10,337 bases of DNA from Oscillospiraceae bacterium (GTDB lineage Bacteria > Bacillota > Clostridia > Oscillospirales > Ruminococcaceae). Below the pieces are notes generated by a model. It did no database searches. It was not told the origin of the DNA and saw only the letters and a program-made list of their open reading frames with translations. Shown piece after piece: positions 1 through 6,191 of this stretch (positions are counted from its first letter, which is position 1; each line of letters opens with the position of its first letter). The position numbers were made by a program, and so were the translations under genes. The stretch covers positions 1 through 10,337 of the forward strand of contig JAISVP010000146.1 in the NCBI GenBank assembly GCA_031271475.1. Reading direction: 5' to 3'.

Positions 1-47
1 GCCCGCCGGGGCTCCCGGCTGCCCGCGGGGGCTTCCCCGCCGCGGCA
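1..47 (+). repeat. GC-rich hairpin repeat module, copy 1 (cut by window edge)
   Basis: Two tandem 20-nt units lie at 1-20 and 21-40. The first folds as GCCGGG (5-10), loop GCT, CCCGGC (14-19). The second folds as GCGGGG (25-30), loop GCTT, CCCCGC (35-40). The 47 bases are identical to 131-177. The module may extend left beyond the window. The structure resembles the palindromic units of REP/BIME-type intergenic repeats, but I do not recognise this family. Confidence 0.8.
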
Positions 48-64
48 TATGTCTTAATATGTTT

Positions 65-130
65 CTTAACTGCCGCGTTAACAATAATGTTGCGGCGGTT
101 TAAAACCAAATTGGTACAGAAACCGCGTTT
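65..130 (+). repeat. Dispersed repeat core motif, copy A
   Basis: The core at 75-97 contains TTAACAATAATG followed by TTGCGGCG, and all 23 bases recur exactly at 10298-10320. Positions 4427-4449 match it with two mismatches. The core can fold: GCCGC (72-76) pairs with GCGGC (92-96) and AACA (80-83) with TGTT (88-91), closing an ATAA loop with GTT bulged. Similarity to the 4424-4483 copy continues to the right (ACAGAAA then CGC) and to the left (ATATGTC near 48). Bases 65-77 are also the left arm of a 13-bp inverted repeat with 171-183. Confidence 0.75.
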
Positions 131-177
131 GCCCGCCGGGGCTCCCGGCTGCCCGCGGGGGCTTCCCCGCCGCGGCA
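131..177 (+). repeat. GC-rich hairpin repeat module, copy 2
   Basis: This is an exact 47-base duplicate of 1-47, with the same two tandem 20-nt hairpin units (131-150 and 151-170), one with loop GCT and one with loop GCTT. Its right end (171-183) is the exact reverse complement of 65-77, so module and core together form a segment of 119 bp closed by 13-bp inverted arms. Perfect identity between copies 130 bases apart suggests recent duplication or gene conversion; that reading is inference. Confidence 0.85.
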
Positions 178-193
178 GTTAAGTTCCGTTTTT

Positions 194-251
194 GGGCGTA
201 TGCCGCGATACGCCCGCCGGAGCTCCCGGCTGCCAGCGGCGGCTCGCCGCT
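194..251 (+). repeat. Perfect 8-bp hairpin plus repeat module copy 3, touching the glgP stop
   Basis: GGGCGTAT (194-201) and ATACGCCC (208-215) form a perfect 8-bp stem around GCCGCG. From 212 two more 20-nt units of the GC-rich family follow, at 212-231 and 232-251. The second folds as AGCGGCG (235-241), loop GCT, CGCCGCT (245-251). Base 251 is also the last base of the glgP stop codon on the minus strand. On the minus strand these hairpins come first after the stop, so they could help terminate or protect the glgP mRNA, but no U-run follows them. Confidence 0.7.
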
Positions 252-2635
252 TAAAGCATCCAGATAGTTTCGGCGTAGTCAGTAACGGCACGGTCGGCGG
301 AGAAAACACCCGCACCCGCAATATTATTAAGAGACATTTTAGTCCATTTACGCTTATTTGAATAGAGTTCGGAAGACAGTTTCTGTGCGGCACGGTAAGA
401 ATCGAAGTCTGCAAGCACCATATACGGATCGACTTTAGTAAGCGAATCCACAATTTCGGTAAACTGCATACCGTTTATACCCTGTTTCATCCTGTCAATT
501 GCGGCTTTTACCGTACTGTTATTATTATAATAGTCCATCGGACTGTAGCCCATAGATCTTTTCAAAGCGGCTTCTTCGGCAGTCATTCCGAAGATAATAA
601 TATTCTCATCGCCGACCGCTTCCTTAATTTCCACGTTTGCCCCGTCAAGAGTTCCCAAAGTCACAGCCCCGCCGAGCATAAGTTTCATATTGCCTGTTCC
701 GGACGCTTCCGTTCCGGCAAGCGATATCTGTTCCGATATATCGCTTGCGGGCATAAGGTGTTCAGACAGCGTAACCCTGTAATCCTCAAGGAAACAAATC
801 CTGAGTTTTTCAGAAACCGCGGGATTTGCGGCAATTTCTTCCGAGAGCGCCCAAATAAGCTGTATAATTTTCTTGGCAAGGTAATAAGACGGCGCGGCTT
901 TTGCGGCAAAAATAAAGGTTTTAGGAATATAATGCATATTAGGATTTTCAAGCAGCATATTGTAATCGGCAATAATATTAAGAGCGTTAAGGTGCTGACG
1001 TTTATACTCATGCAGACGCTTAACCTGCACGTCAAACACGCTGTCCGGATTCAGTTTAACACCGTTTCCGAGGGAATTAATATAACTGTTAAACGACGTT
1101 TTGTTCCCGCGTTTAATTTCGGCAAGTCTTTCAAGGACTTCCGCGTCATTGCTGTAAACGCACAGTTTCTTAAGTTCCGACGCATCCTTTGTGAACTTCG
1201 GCCCGATTAAATCGTCAAGCAAAGAAGCAAGGAACGGGTTCGACTGTAAAAGCCACCGTCTGTAAGCTATCCCGTTGGTAACGTTTTTGAATTTAGCGGG
1301 TGTGTCATTGTACTGGTCTGTGAAAACGTCATGCTTAATAATTTCGGAATGGAGCTTGGACACGCCGTTCACACTGTGGCTTGCGGCAACGCAAAGAGAC
1401 GCCATATGAACTTTATTGTCCTTTATTATGGACATACGCGCGACTTTAGCGTTATCTCCGCTGTGATCCATAAGGTTCTTGCAGTAGCGGTTATTTATTT
1501 CGACAATGATATCAAAGACTCTGGGCTGAACTTCCTTAAGGAGGTCGACATCCCATTTTTCCAGTGCCTCCGCCATAACGGTATGGTTGGTATAAGCGAA
1601 AGTATTCGTAACGATATGCCATGATTTTTCCCAGCTGTAGCCGCAGTCGTCAAGGAAAATACGCATAAGCTCGGCAATCGCAAGCGTAGGATGCGTGTCA
1701 TTGATATGGATAGCGACTTTCTCGTGGAGGTTGTCGAGCGTACCGTAAACATCCATATGGTTGTTAACAATATCGCCCACAGACGCCGCGCAGAGGAAGT
1801 ACTGCTGACGCAGTCTTAAAGACTTGCCCTCACGTGTTTCGTCACTGGGGTAAAGGACTTTAGAGATAGCGTTTGCCATTTGGTTCTGGGCATACTCGCC
1901 GCTTACGAACCGTTTGGGGTCGAACTGACCGGGTTTGGCAATCCACAGTCTTAAAACGGACACACCTTTAGTATCGTATCCGGACACATACATATCGTAA
2001 GGAATCGCTCTTACGGTAGTGTAATTCACATGGCGCACCATATAGTGACCGCTGTCCCATTTCTGGTCGAGTTCCCCGTCAAAATTGACATCAATAGCAA
2101 TTTCTGGCTTAGCGTCAAGCCAAACGCCGCCGCCGGGCAGCCAGTCGTCCATCTCCTCTTCCTGCCAGCCGTTTTCGAGTTTTTGTTTAAAAATGCCGTA
2201 TTCGTAGCAGATAGAATAGCCCATAGCGGGATAACCCTTAGTAGCCAGACCGTCAAGATAGCAGGCGGCAAGTCTGCCGAGGCCGCCGTTGCCCAGACCG
2301 GCATCGGGTTCGCATTCATAGATACTTGAGAGGTTCACATTAAACCCCGTCAGCATTTCCTTTACATCCTGATGGAGATCGAGGTTAAACAGACTGGTTT
2401 TAAGAGACCGTCCCATAAGGAATTCTATAGACAGGTAATAGACCTGTTTTTTACCGTTTGAGTGAGTATTTGTCATAAACGAATGCCGCTTGTCCTTGAG
2501 CATACCGACGACCATTTTTGAGAGGGTATTATAGATTTGCTTAGACGACGCTTCATCCGGCGAAACATTAAAATCAGTTTGTAAAAGCTCAATAAAATCC
2601 TGCCTCATGGTATCTTTAGTAAATTTTTTACGCAT
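251..2635 (-). CDS. glgP: Glycogen/starch/alpha-glucan phosphorylase
   Basis: Cytoplasmic enzyme (GT35 family) that removes glucose from the ends of alpha-1,4-glucans with phosphate, giving glucose-1-phosphate. The protein has 794 residues, normal for the bacterial enzyme. Visible family motifs are GLGNGGLGRLAACYLDGLA (113-131), NDTHP (312-316), VTNGIAYRRWL (452-462), KRLHEYKRQ (539-547) and EASGTGNMK (643-651), whose Lys651 is expected to bind the pyridoxal phosphate cofactor through a Schiff base. The C-terminal helix ends at the typical YAETIW. I chose the ATG at 2635 because GGAG lies 8 bases upstream (2644-2647) and the protein then begins MRKKFTKDTM; an in-frame ATG at 2689 would add 18 residues and lacks a good binding site. 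No other glycogen gene is in the window, so it appears to be transcribed alone from the promoter at 2725-2753. Confidence 0.97.
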   Translation of the reverse strand: MRKKFTKDTMRQDFIELLQTDFNVSPDEASSKQIYNTLSKMVVGMLKDKRHSFMTNTHSNGKKQVYYLSIEFLMGRSLKTSLFNLDLHQDVKEMLTGFNVNLSSIYECEPDAGLGNGGLGRLAACYLDGLATKGYPAMGYSICYEYGIFKQKLENGWQEEEMDDWLPGGGVWLDAKPEIAIDVNFDGELDQKWDSGHYMVRHVNYTTVRAIPYDMYVSGYDTKGVSVLRLWIAKPGQFDPKRFVSGEYAQNQMANAISKVLYPSDETREGKSLRLRQQYFLCAASVGDIVNNHMDVYGTLDNLHEKVAIHINDTHPTLAIAELMRIFLDDCGYSWEKSWHIVTNTFAYTNHTVMAEALEKWDVDLLKEVQPRVFDIIVEINNRYCKNLMDHSGDNAKVARMSIIKDNKVHMASLCVAASHSVNGVSKLHSEIIKHDVFTDQYNDTPAKFKNVTNGIAYRRWLLQSNPFLASLLDDLIGPKFTKDASELKKLCVYSNDAEVLERLAEIKRGNKTSFNSYINSLGNGVKLNPDSVFDVQVKRLHEYKRQHLNALNIIADYNMLLENPNMHYIPKTFIFAAKAAPSYYLAKKIIQLIWALSEEIAANPAVSEKLRICFLEDYRVTLSEHLMPASDISEQISLAGTEASGTGNMKLMLGGAVTLGTLDGANVEIKEAVGDENIIIFGMTAEEAALKRSMGYSPMDYYNNNSTVKAAIDRMKQGINGMQFTEIVDSLTKVDPYMVLADFDSYRAAQKLSSELYSNKRKWTKMSLNNIAGAGVFSADRAVTDYAETIWML

Positions 2636-2724
2636 AACCGTTTCTCCGTTCATTTGTTTTTTGGATATGTGCGGAAGAGCAATTCCCACAGACTGGGGGA
2701 TACAAAAGCCAACATATGTAATCT

Positions 2725-2753
2725 ATTATACACTATATTTCATACTTTTTCAA
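2725..2753 (-). promoter_or_regulatory. Sigma-A-type promoter of glgP
   Basis: Read on the minus strand, TTGAAA (2753-2748) is followed after exactly 17 bases by TATAAT (2730-2725). This matches the -35/-10 consensus except for one base. The predicted start of transcription is near 2718, giving a leader of about 83 bases before the glgP ATG. Confidence 0.85.
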
Positions 2754-2864
2754 GTGCATTTTATTATTTTTTTTAAAGCCCTTATTTTATTGTTAAAAAC
2801 CACTAAATTTAATACATCCGGAAGCCTTGATTTTGTGCATTTCTATAAAATGTTTTTTTACCTA

Positions 2865-2893
2865 TTGACATTTTTTATTTTGTATTATATAAT
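2865..2893 (+). promoter_or_regulatory. Consensus sigma-A-type promoter of ffh
   Basis: TTGACA (2865-2870), a spacer of exactly 17 bases and TATAAT (2888-2893) make a perfect-consensus promoter. Transcription should start near 2900, giving a leader of about 90 bases. It may also drive rpsP, khpA and the cysteine desulfurase if transcription reads through the repeat after ffh. Confidence 0.9.
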
Positions 2894-2902
2894 ATGTATT
2901 TA

Positions 2903-2925
2903 GGCACGTGTGCCGCAGGCTTTTT
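2903..2925 (+). promoter_or_regulatory. Small hairpin and T-run at the start of the ffh transcript
   Basis: GGCAC (2903-2907), GT, GTGCC (2910-2914) form a 5-bp stem immediately downstream of the predicted transcription start. It overlaps an alternative short stem GCC-GCA-GGC (2912-2920) that runs directly into TTTTT (2921-2925). It could be a 5' stabilising hairpin, an operator or a weak attenuator. The stem is short, so the function is open. Confidence 0.35.
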
Positions 2926-2990
2926 ATGGAATTGCATTCCACAAAAACCGCCGGAACACGGTGCGGATTAAAAAAAGGTTTATTGAAGAT

Positions 2991-4334
2991 ATGGCATTTG
3001 AAGGACTTTCAGAAAAATTAGGATCGGTATTCAAGAAACTTCGGGGACGGGGCAGACTGAATGAAACCGATGTAAAAGAGGCAATGCGTGAAGTACGTCT
3101 TGCACTGCTTGAAGCGGACGTAAGCTACAAAGTGGTAAAAGAATTTGTCGCAAAGGTATCCGAACGCAGTACAGGCGAAGATGTTATGACCAGTCTTACA
3201 CCCGCACAGCAGGTGATAAAGATTGTTAACGAAGAACTGATTTCGCTCATGGGCGATGCGAATTCCCGGATTAATTTCCCGTCAAAGCCGCCGTGCACAG
3301 TAATGCTGTGCGGATTGCAGGGGTCGGGAAAAACCACCCACGCGGCGAAACTTGCCGGGCATTTTAAGCGTGAAGGGCACCGTCCGTTACTGGTCGCGTG
3401 TGATATATACCGACCCGCCGCTATTGAACAGTTACAGGTTGTCGGGGATAAAGCGAATGTAAAAGTGTTTGAACTCGGGCAAACCAACCCTGTTGAAATT
3501 GCGGAAAAGGCCGTGGCATACGCAAAAGATTACGGATTTGACGCGGTTATACTGGATACGGCGGGCAGACTGCATATTGACGAAACGCTTATGGATGAGT
3601 TAAAAAACATCAAGGCAAAAGTTTCGCCGTCTGAGATTATGCTTGTGGTAGACGCAATGACCGGACAGGACGCGGTTAATGTTGCGGAAAGTTTTGACAG
3701 TGCATTGGGAATTGACGGCATTATAATGTCTAAATTAGACTCGGATACACGCGGAGGAGCGGCGCTGTCCGTGCTGTCGGTAACGGGAAAGCCGGTAAAA
3801 TTTGTCGGAACAGGCGAGAAGCTTGACGATTTTGAACTGTTTCATCCGGAAAGAATGGCGTCAAGAATCCTTGGCATGGGTGACGTGCTGACACTTATAG
3901 AACGTGCCGGGGATGTTATCAGCGAAAACAGTGCCAAGAAACTGGCACAAAAGCTTGAACGCAGCAGATTTGACATGAACGATCTGCTTGAGCAGATGGT
4001 ACAGATACAGAAAATGGGCTCGATTAAACAGATACTCGCAATGCTCCCGAAAGTTGGGAATAAGGTAAATGACTTTGATGTTGACGAAAGCATTATGACA
4101 CGCACACGGGCGATGATAACGTCAATGACGCTGAAAGAACGTGCAAAACCGTCGATAATAAATCCGTCACGGAAACGGCGGATAGCCTCCGGAAGCGGTA
4201 CAAAAGTCGAAGATGTCAACCGCTTGCTTAAGCAGTACGACGAGATGCTGAAAATCATGAAGAAGTTCGGTATAAGCGGCGGCAAAATGAACCGCAAAGC
4301 AATGAAAGACCTTATGAATTCAGTCCAGTTCTAA
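2991..4334 (+). CDS. ffh: Signal recognition particle protein Ffh (SRP54 GTPase)
   Basis: Ffh binds 4.5S/SRP RNA and signal sequences of nascent membrane and secreted proteins, and docks with FtsY at the membrane; paired GTP hydrolysis releases the cargo to SecYEG. The protein has 447 residues. The N domain is about 1-88, the G domain about 89-295 and the methionine-containing M domain about 296-447. Visible motifs are P-loop GLQGSGKTT (108-116), DTAGR (189-193), GQDAVN (225-230), SKLD (247-250), DTRGGAALS (252-260) and the RNA-binding RRIASGSG stretch (396-403). I chose the ATG at 2991 because MAFEGLSEKL is the family N-terminus; a GTG at 2910 in the same frame would start about 10 bases after transcription begins. 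The ribosome binding site is weak, an A-run ending in AAGG 12 bases upstream. ylxM, which often precedes ffh in Bacillota, is absent; glgP lies divergently instead. Confidence 0.97.
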   Translation: MAFEGLSEKLGSVFKKLRGRGRLNETDVKEAMREVRLALLEADVSYKVVKEFVAKVSERSTGEDVMTSLTPAQQVIKIVNEELISLMGDANSRINFPSKPPCTVMLCGLQGSGKTTHAAKLAGHFKREGHRPLLVACDIYRPAAIEQLQVVGDKANVKVFELGQTNPVEIAEKAVAYAKDYGFDAVILDTAGRLHIDETLMDELKNIKAKVSPSEIMLVVDAMTGQDAVNVAESFDSALGIDGIIMSKLDSDTRGGAALSVLSVTGKPVKFVGTGEKLDDFELFHPERMASRILGMGDVLTLIERAGDVISENSAKKLAQKLERSRFDMNDLLEQMVQIQKMGSIKQILAMLPKVGNKVNDFDVDESIMTRTRAMITSMTLKERAKPSIINPSRKRRIASGSGTKVEDVNRLLKQYDEMLKIMKKFGISGGKMNRKAMKDLMNSVQF

Positions 4335-4369
4335 GCCGGCGGGAAACCGATGATTCGGCGCAGCCCGCC

Positions 4370-4389
4370 CCCGCGAGCCGCCGGCGGGC
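4370..4389 (-). repeat. GC-rich hairpin unit in inverted orientation
   Basis: The complement of this stretch starts GCCCGCCGG and contains GGCTCGC, like the units at 131-150 and 232-251. It lies opposite in direction to the unit at 4484-4503, and the two share a perfect 12-bp inverted repeat (4373-4384 and 4488-4499). GCCCGCC (4363-4369) and GGCGGGC (4383-4389) also form a 7-bp stem. Confidence 0.55.
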
Positions 4390-4423
4390 AAACGCGGGAT
4401 ATGTCCCTACACGCTTTTTGACC

Positions 4424-4483
4424 GCCGCGGTAACAATAATGCTGCGGCGATTCAGAAATATACAGGCACAGAAAACGCAATAT
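4424..4483 (+). repeat. Dispersed repeat core motif, copy B
   Basis: Positions 4427-4449 match the 23-base core at 75-97 with two changes (GGTAAC for GTTAAC-type positions and TGCTGC for TGTTGC). The copy continues with ATTCAGAAA (4450-4458) and GCACAG (4466-4471), both shared with the copy at the right end of the window. The left flank (ATATGTC near 4399-4405) is also shared with copy A. It lies between ffh and rpsP. Confidence 0.75.
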
Positions 4484-4503
4484 GCCCCCGGCGGCTCGCC
4501 GGC
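4484..4503 (+). repeat. GC-rich hairpin unit before rpsP
   Basis: CCGGCG (4488-4493), loop GCT, CGCCGG (4497-4502) form a perfect 6-bp stem. The 20 bases match the unit at 232-251 in 16 positions. The order core then GC unit is the same as at 75-177. Confidence 0.65.
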
Positions 4504-4572
4504 GCCGCTATAAATTGCCTTTAAAAGGGTATTATATAGAAATAAAACAAATAAAATTAAAAGGAGAAAGAA

Positions 4573-4803
4573 ATGGCAGTAAAAATAAGATTAAGAAGAA
4601 TGGGAGCAAAAAAGAACCCGTTTTACAGAATTGTAGCGGCGGATTCGAGGTACCCGCGCAACGGCAGGTTTATTGAGGAATTAGGGTATTACGACCCGAC
4701 ACAGGAACCGACCGTTGTAAAGGTTGACAAAGAGAAAGTTCAGAAATGGATTTCAAACGGAGCAATCCCGACTGACACCGTTAAAAGAATAATCAGCATC
4801 TGA
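4573..4803 (+). CDS. rpsP: 30S ribosomal protein bS16
   Basis: bS16 is a small basic protein that binds 16S rRNA early and helps assemble the 30S subunit. The 76-residue protein begins with the diagnostic [21 protein letters not shown] and continues with [20 protein letters not shown] and a PTDTV segment. It ends about where the conserved fold ends and lacks the longer basic tail of some relatives. The start is fixed by AAGGAG (4561-4566), 6 bases upstream of the ATG. Its place between ffh and khpA is the common arrangement in Bacillota. A frame at 4482-4676 overlaps its 5' end out of phase and is not a gene. Confidence 0.97.
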   Translation: MAVKIRLRRMGAKKNPFYRIVAADSRYPRNGRFIEELGYYDPTQEPTVVKVDKEKVQKWISNGAIPTDTVKRIISI

Positions 4804-4846
4804 ATTCGGCGGGAATGTCTTAGGGAATATTTTTCGGGAGGAACGA

Positions 4847-5092
4847 ATGAAAGAATTACTGTTCGCAATTATAGAAGATCTGGTAAACAAGCCTGAATCC
4901 GTGCATATAACGGAAGAAAAGAATGAAGACGAGGGGACGCTGCGTCTTACCCTGAATGTGGCAAAAGACGATATGGGGCGTGTAATCGGAAAGCAGGGAA
5001 AAATCGCAAAGGCAATCCGTACAATAGTGTATGCGGCGGCGGCTCGGAACGGCTTTAAAGCCTCCGTGGATATAGAGGAAAATGCGGCTTAA
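4847..5092 (+). CDS. khpA: KH-domain RNA-binding protein KhpA (YlqC family)
   Basis: Small RNA-binding protein of 81 residues with a single KH domain; in Gram-positive bacteria members of this family pair with KhpB/Jag and influence cell division and RNA metabolism. The KH signature VIGKQGK with its GKQG loop is at 47-52, followed by IAKAIRTIVYAAAA, as in the family. GGGAGG (4836-4841) lies 5 bases before the ATG, a strong ribosome binding site. It is 43 bases downstream of rpsP, consistent with one transcript. Its last 11 bases overlap the start of the cysteine desulfurase gene, so the two are probably translationally coupled. In many relatives rimM and trmD come next; here they do not. Confidence 0.93.
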   Translation: MKELLFAIIEDLVNKPESVHITEEKNEDEGTLRLTLNVAKDDMGRVIGKQGKIAKAIRTIVYAAAARNGFKASVDIEENAA

Positions 5093-6188
5093 GTATTTTG
5101 ACAGCGCCGCATCTTCGGAGGTTTGCGAAAACGCGTTTAAGGCATTGGTAATGCTGACTGAAAAGTGTTTCGCAAATCCGTCCTCACTGCACGGACTCGG
5201 TGCGGCGGCAGACAGAGTTATAGCAATCTCCCGTGAAATTATAGCAAAAACGCTTTCCTGTGAAAACGGGGAGGTCTTTTTCACGTCCTCGGCAACTGAA
5301 TCCAACAACATTGCGCTCTTCGGAACGGCAAAAAAGTTCGGACGCAGGAAGAAACGCATCGTGACTTCAGCGGTGGAACACCCGTCCGTAATGAGCTGTA
5401 TGACGCGGCTTACGGAGGACGGATTTGAGATTGTAAAAATCGCGCCGACCCGTGAAGGGCTGATCCGTGCGGAAGATATAATAAACGCCGTAAATGAGAA
5501 CACCTGCCTTGTGTCACTTATGCTTGTGAACAATGAAAACGGGTATATTCTGCCTGTCCGGGAAGTTTTCAGCTGCATTAAGCAGATTTACCCGGATACG
5601 GTAACGCATTGCGATGCGGTTCAGGCAGATATGAAACTTCCGGTAAATGTCCGTGATTTAAGAGCGGATTTGCTATCGGTAAGCGCGCACAAGATACACG
5701 CACCCCGCGGCACCGCGGCGCTGTATATGCGAAAAGGGCTGAATCTTCGACCTTTGATGTACGGGGGCGGACAGGAATCGGGCATAAGACCGGGCACGCC
5801 GCCGGCGGCATTGATAGGGGCATTCGGCGCGGCAGTGGAATTCCTTGAACCGACGCTTAAGCAGCGGTATGAACACGCGGAATCCATGCGGAACTGTCTG
5901 CTTGAGAATCTTACGGACTTCACGCTTAATTCCCGCGGGGAATGTTCGCCGTACATTGTGAATTTCTCGGCGGGGGAGAAGCCGTCGGAAGTAATGCTGC
6001 ATTTTTTAGAGCGCGACGGATTTTATCTGTCTTCGGGCTCGGCGTGTTCCAAAGGCGGCAAACACAGATCGATTGCCCAATTCGCGCCGCAGACATTTTC
6101 ACATGCACTCAGAGTAAGTTTTGCACACAGCACAGAAATAGAGGATGTGCGTGAACTTGCAAAGGCAATCAATGCGGCGGCGGGCTAA
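5082..6188 (+). CDS. Cysteine desulfurase (NifS/IscS-like, class V aminotransferase fold)
   Basis: PLP enzyme that converts cysteine to alanine and holds the sulfur as a persulfide for Fe-S clusters, tRNA thiolation or cofactors. The protein has 368 residues. Visible features are the N-terminal YFDSAAS (5-11), NPSSLHGLG (32-40), ATESNN (71-76), catalytic-site His100 (VEHPSV), VNNENG (149-154), Asp178 and Gln181 (CDAVQAD), the PLP lysine Lys204 in SAHK (201-204), GGGQESGIRPGT (228-239) and the persulfide cysteine Cys322 in SSGSACSKGG. All key residues are present, so it should be active. HAPRG follows the lysine where HGPKG is more usual. GAGG (5075-5078) lies 3 bases before the ATG. No IscU, ThiI or MnmA partner is in the window, so the sulfur acceptor is unknown; the specific name (iscS, nifS or other) cannot be set. 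Confidence 0.92.
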   Translation: MRLKYFDSAASSEVCENAFKALVMLTEKCFANPSSLHGLGAAADRVIAISREIIAKTLSCENGEVFFTSSATESNNIALFGTAKKFGRRKKRIVTSAVEHPSVMSCMTRLTEDGFEIVKIAPTREGLIRAEDIINAVNENTCLVSLMLVNNENGYILPVREVFSCIKQIYPDTVTHCDAVQADMKLPVNVRDLRADLLSVSAHKIHAPRGTAALYMRKGLNLRPLMYGGGQESGIRPGTPPAALIGAFGAAVEFLEPTLKQRYEHAESMRNCLLENLTDFTLNSRGECSPYIVNFSAGEKPSEVMLHFLERDGFYLSSGSACSKGGKHRSIAQFAPQTFSHALRVSFAHSTEIEDVRELAKAINAAAG

Positions 6189-6191
6189 AAC

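Larger units (their letters stand above)
2636..2990. other. Divergent intergenic region between glgP and ffh
   Basis: This gene-free stretch of 355 bases holds both promoters, whose -35 boxes are separated by 111 bases of very AT-rich DNA (2754-2864) with long T-runs. The glgP leader is about 80 bases and contains a small CCCA/TGGG stem (2685-2697). The ffh leader is about 90 bases. An open frame at 2607-2903 (+) starts inside glgP and is dominated by T-rich codons; it has no credible ribosome binding site and I do not call it a gene. Confidence 0.8.
4335..4572. other. Intergenic region ffh-rpsP filled by repeat copy B
   Basis: Directly after the ffh stop, GGCGGG (4338-4343) can pair with CCCGCC (4364-4369) around an inner CCGA/TCGG stem. 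Farther on, GCG (4394-4396) and CGC (4412-4414) bracket a GGA/TCC stem and are followed by TTTTT (4415-4419), a weak terminator candidate. The repeat copy occupies 4370-4503. The AT-rich 4509-4560 leads to the rpsP ribosome binding site; I find no convincing -35/-10 pair there, so rpsP may depend on read-through from ffh. Confidence 0.55.

Noticed and set aside
1..177. CRISPR array suggested by two identical 47-base repeats
   Set aside because: Only two identical copies, 130 bases apart, with internal tandem palindromes; the interval is a dispersed repeat core and no cas genes are present.
2636..2689. 18-residue N-terminal extension of glgP from an upstream ATG
   Set aside because: No good ribosome binding site there; GGAG at proper distance supports the ATG at 2635, where the family-like N-terminus begins.
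2607..2903. 98-codon plus-strand open frame in the glgP-ffh interval
   Set aside because: It overlaps the glgP start antisense, is made of T-rich low-complexity codons that mimic a membrane protein, crosses both promoters and has no ribosome binding site.
2910..2990. 27-residue extension of Ffh from GTG at 2910
   Set aside because: It would start about 10 bases after the predicted transcription start, inside a hairpin, and MAFEGLSEKL at 2991 is the family N-terminus.
2900..2990. SRP RNA (ffs) gene in the ffh leader
   Set aside because: The conserved GGAAG-type tetraloop region and asymmetric loop of bacterial SRP RNA are not found, and the leader is too short for the RNA to fit before ffh.
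4509..4545. Promoter for rpsP in the AT-rich stretch
   Set aside because: TATTAT/TATATA-like boxes exist, but no -35 element lies at 16-18 bases; TTGCCT at 4515-4520 is too close.
4482..4676. 64-codon frame overlapping the rpsP start
   Set aside because: Its arginine/proline-rich start is read from the GC-rich hairpin repeat, and it is out of phase with the clear bS16 gene.
4856..5578. 240-codon minus-strand open frame opposite khpA and the desulfurase
   Set aside because: It is the complement of two well-supported genes, with no family motif and no ribosome binding site.
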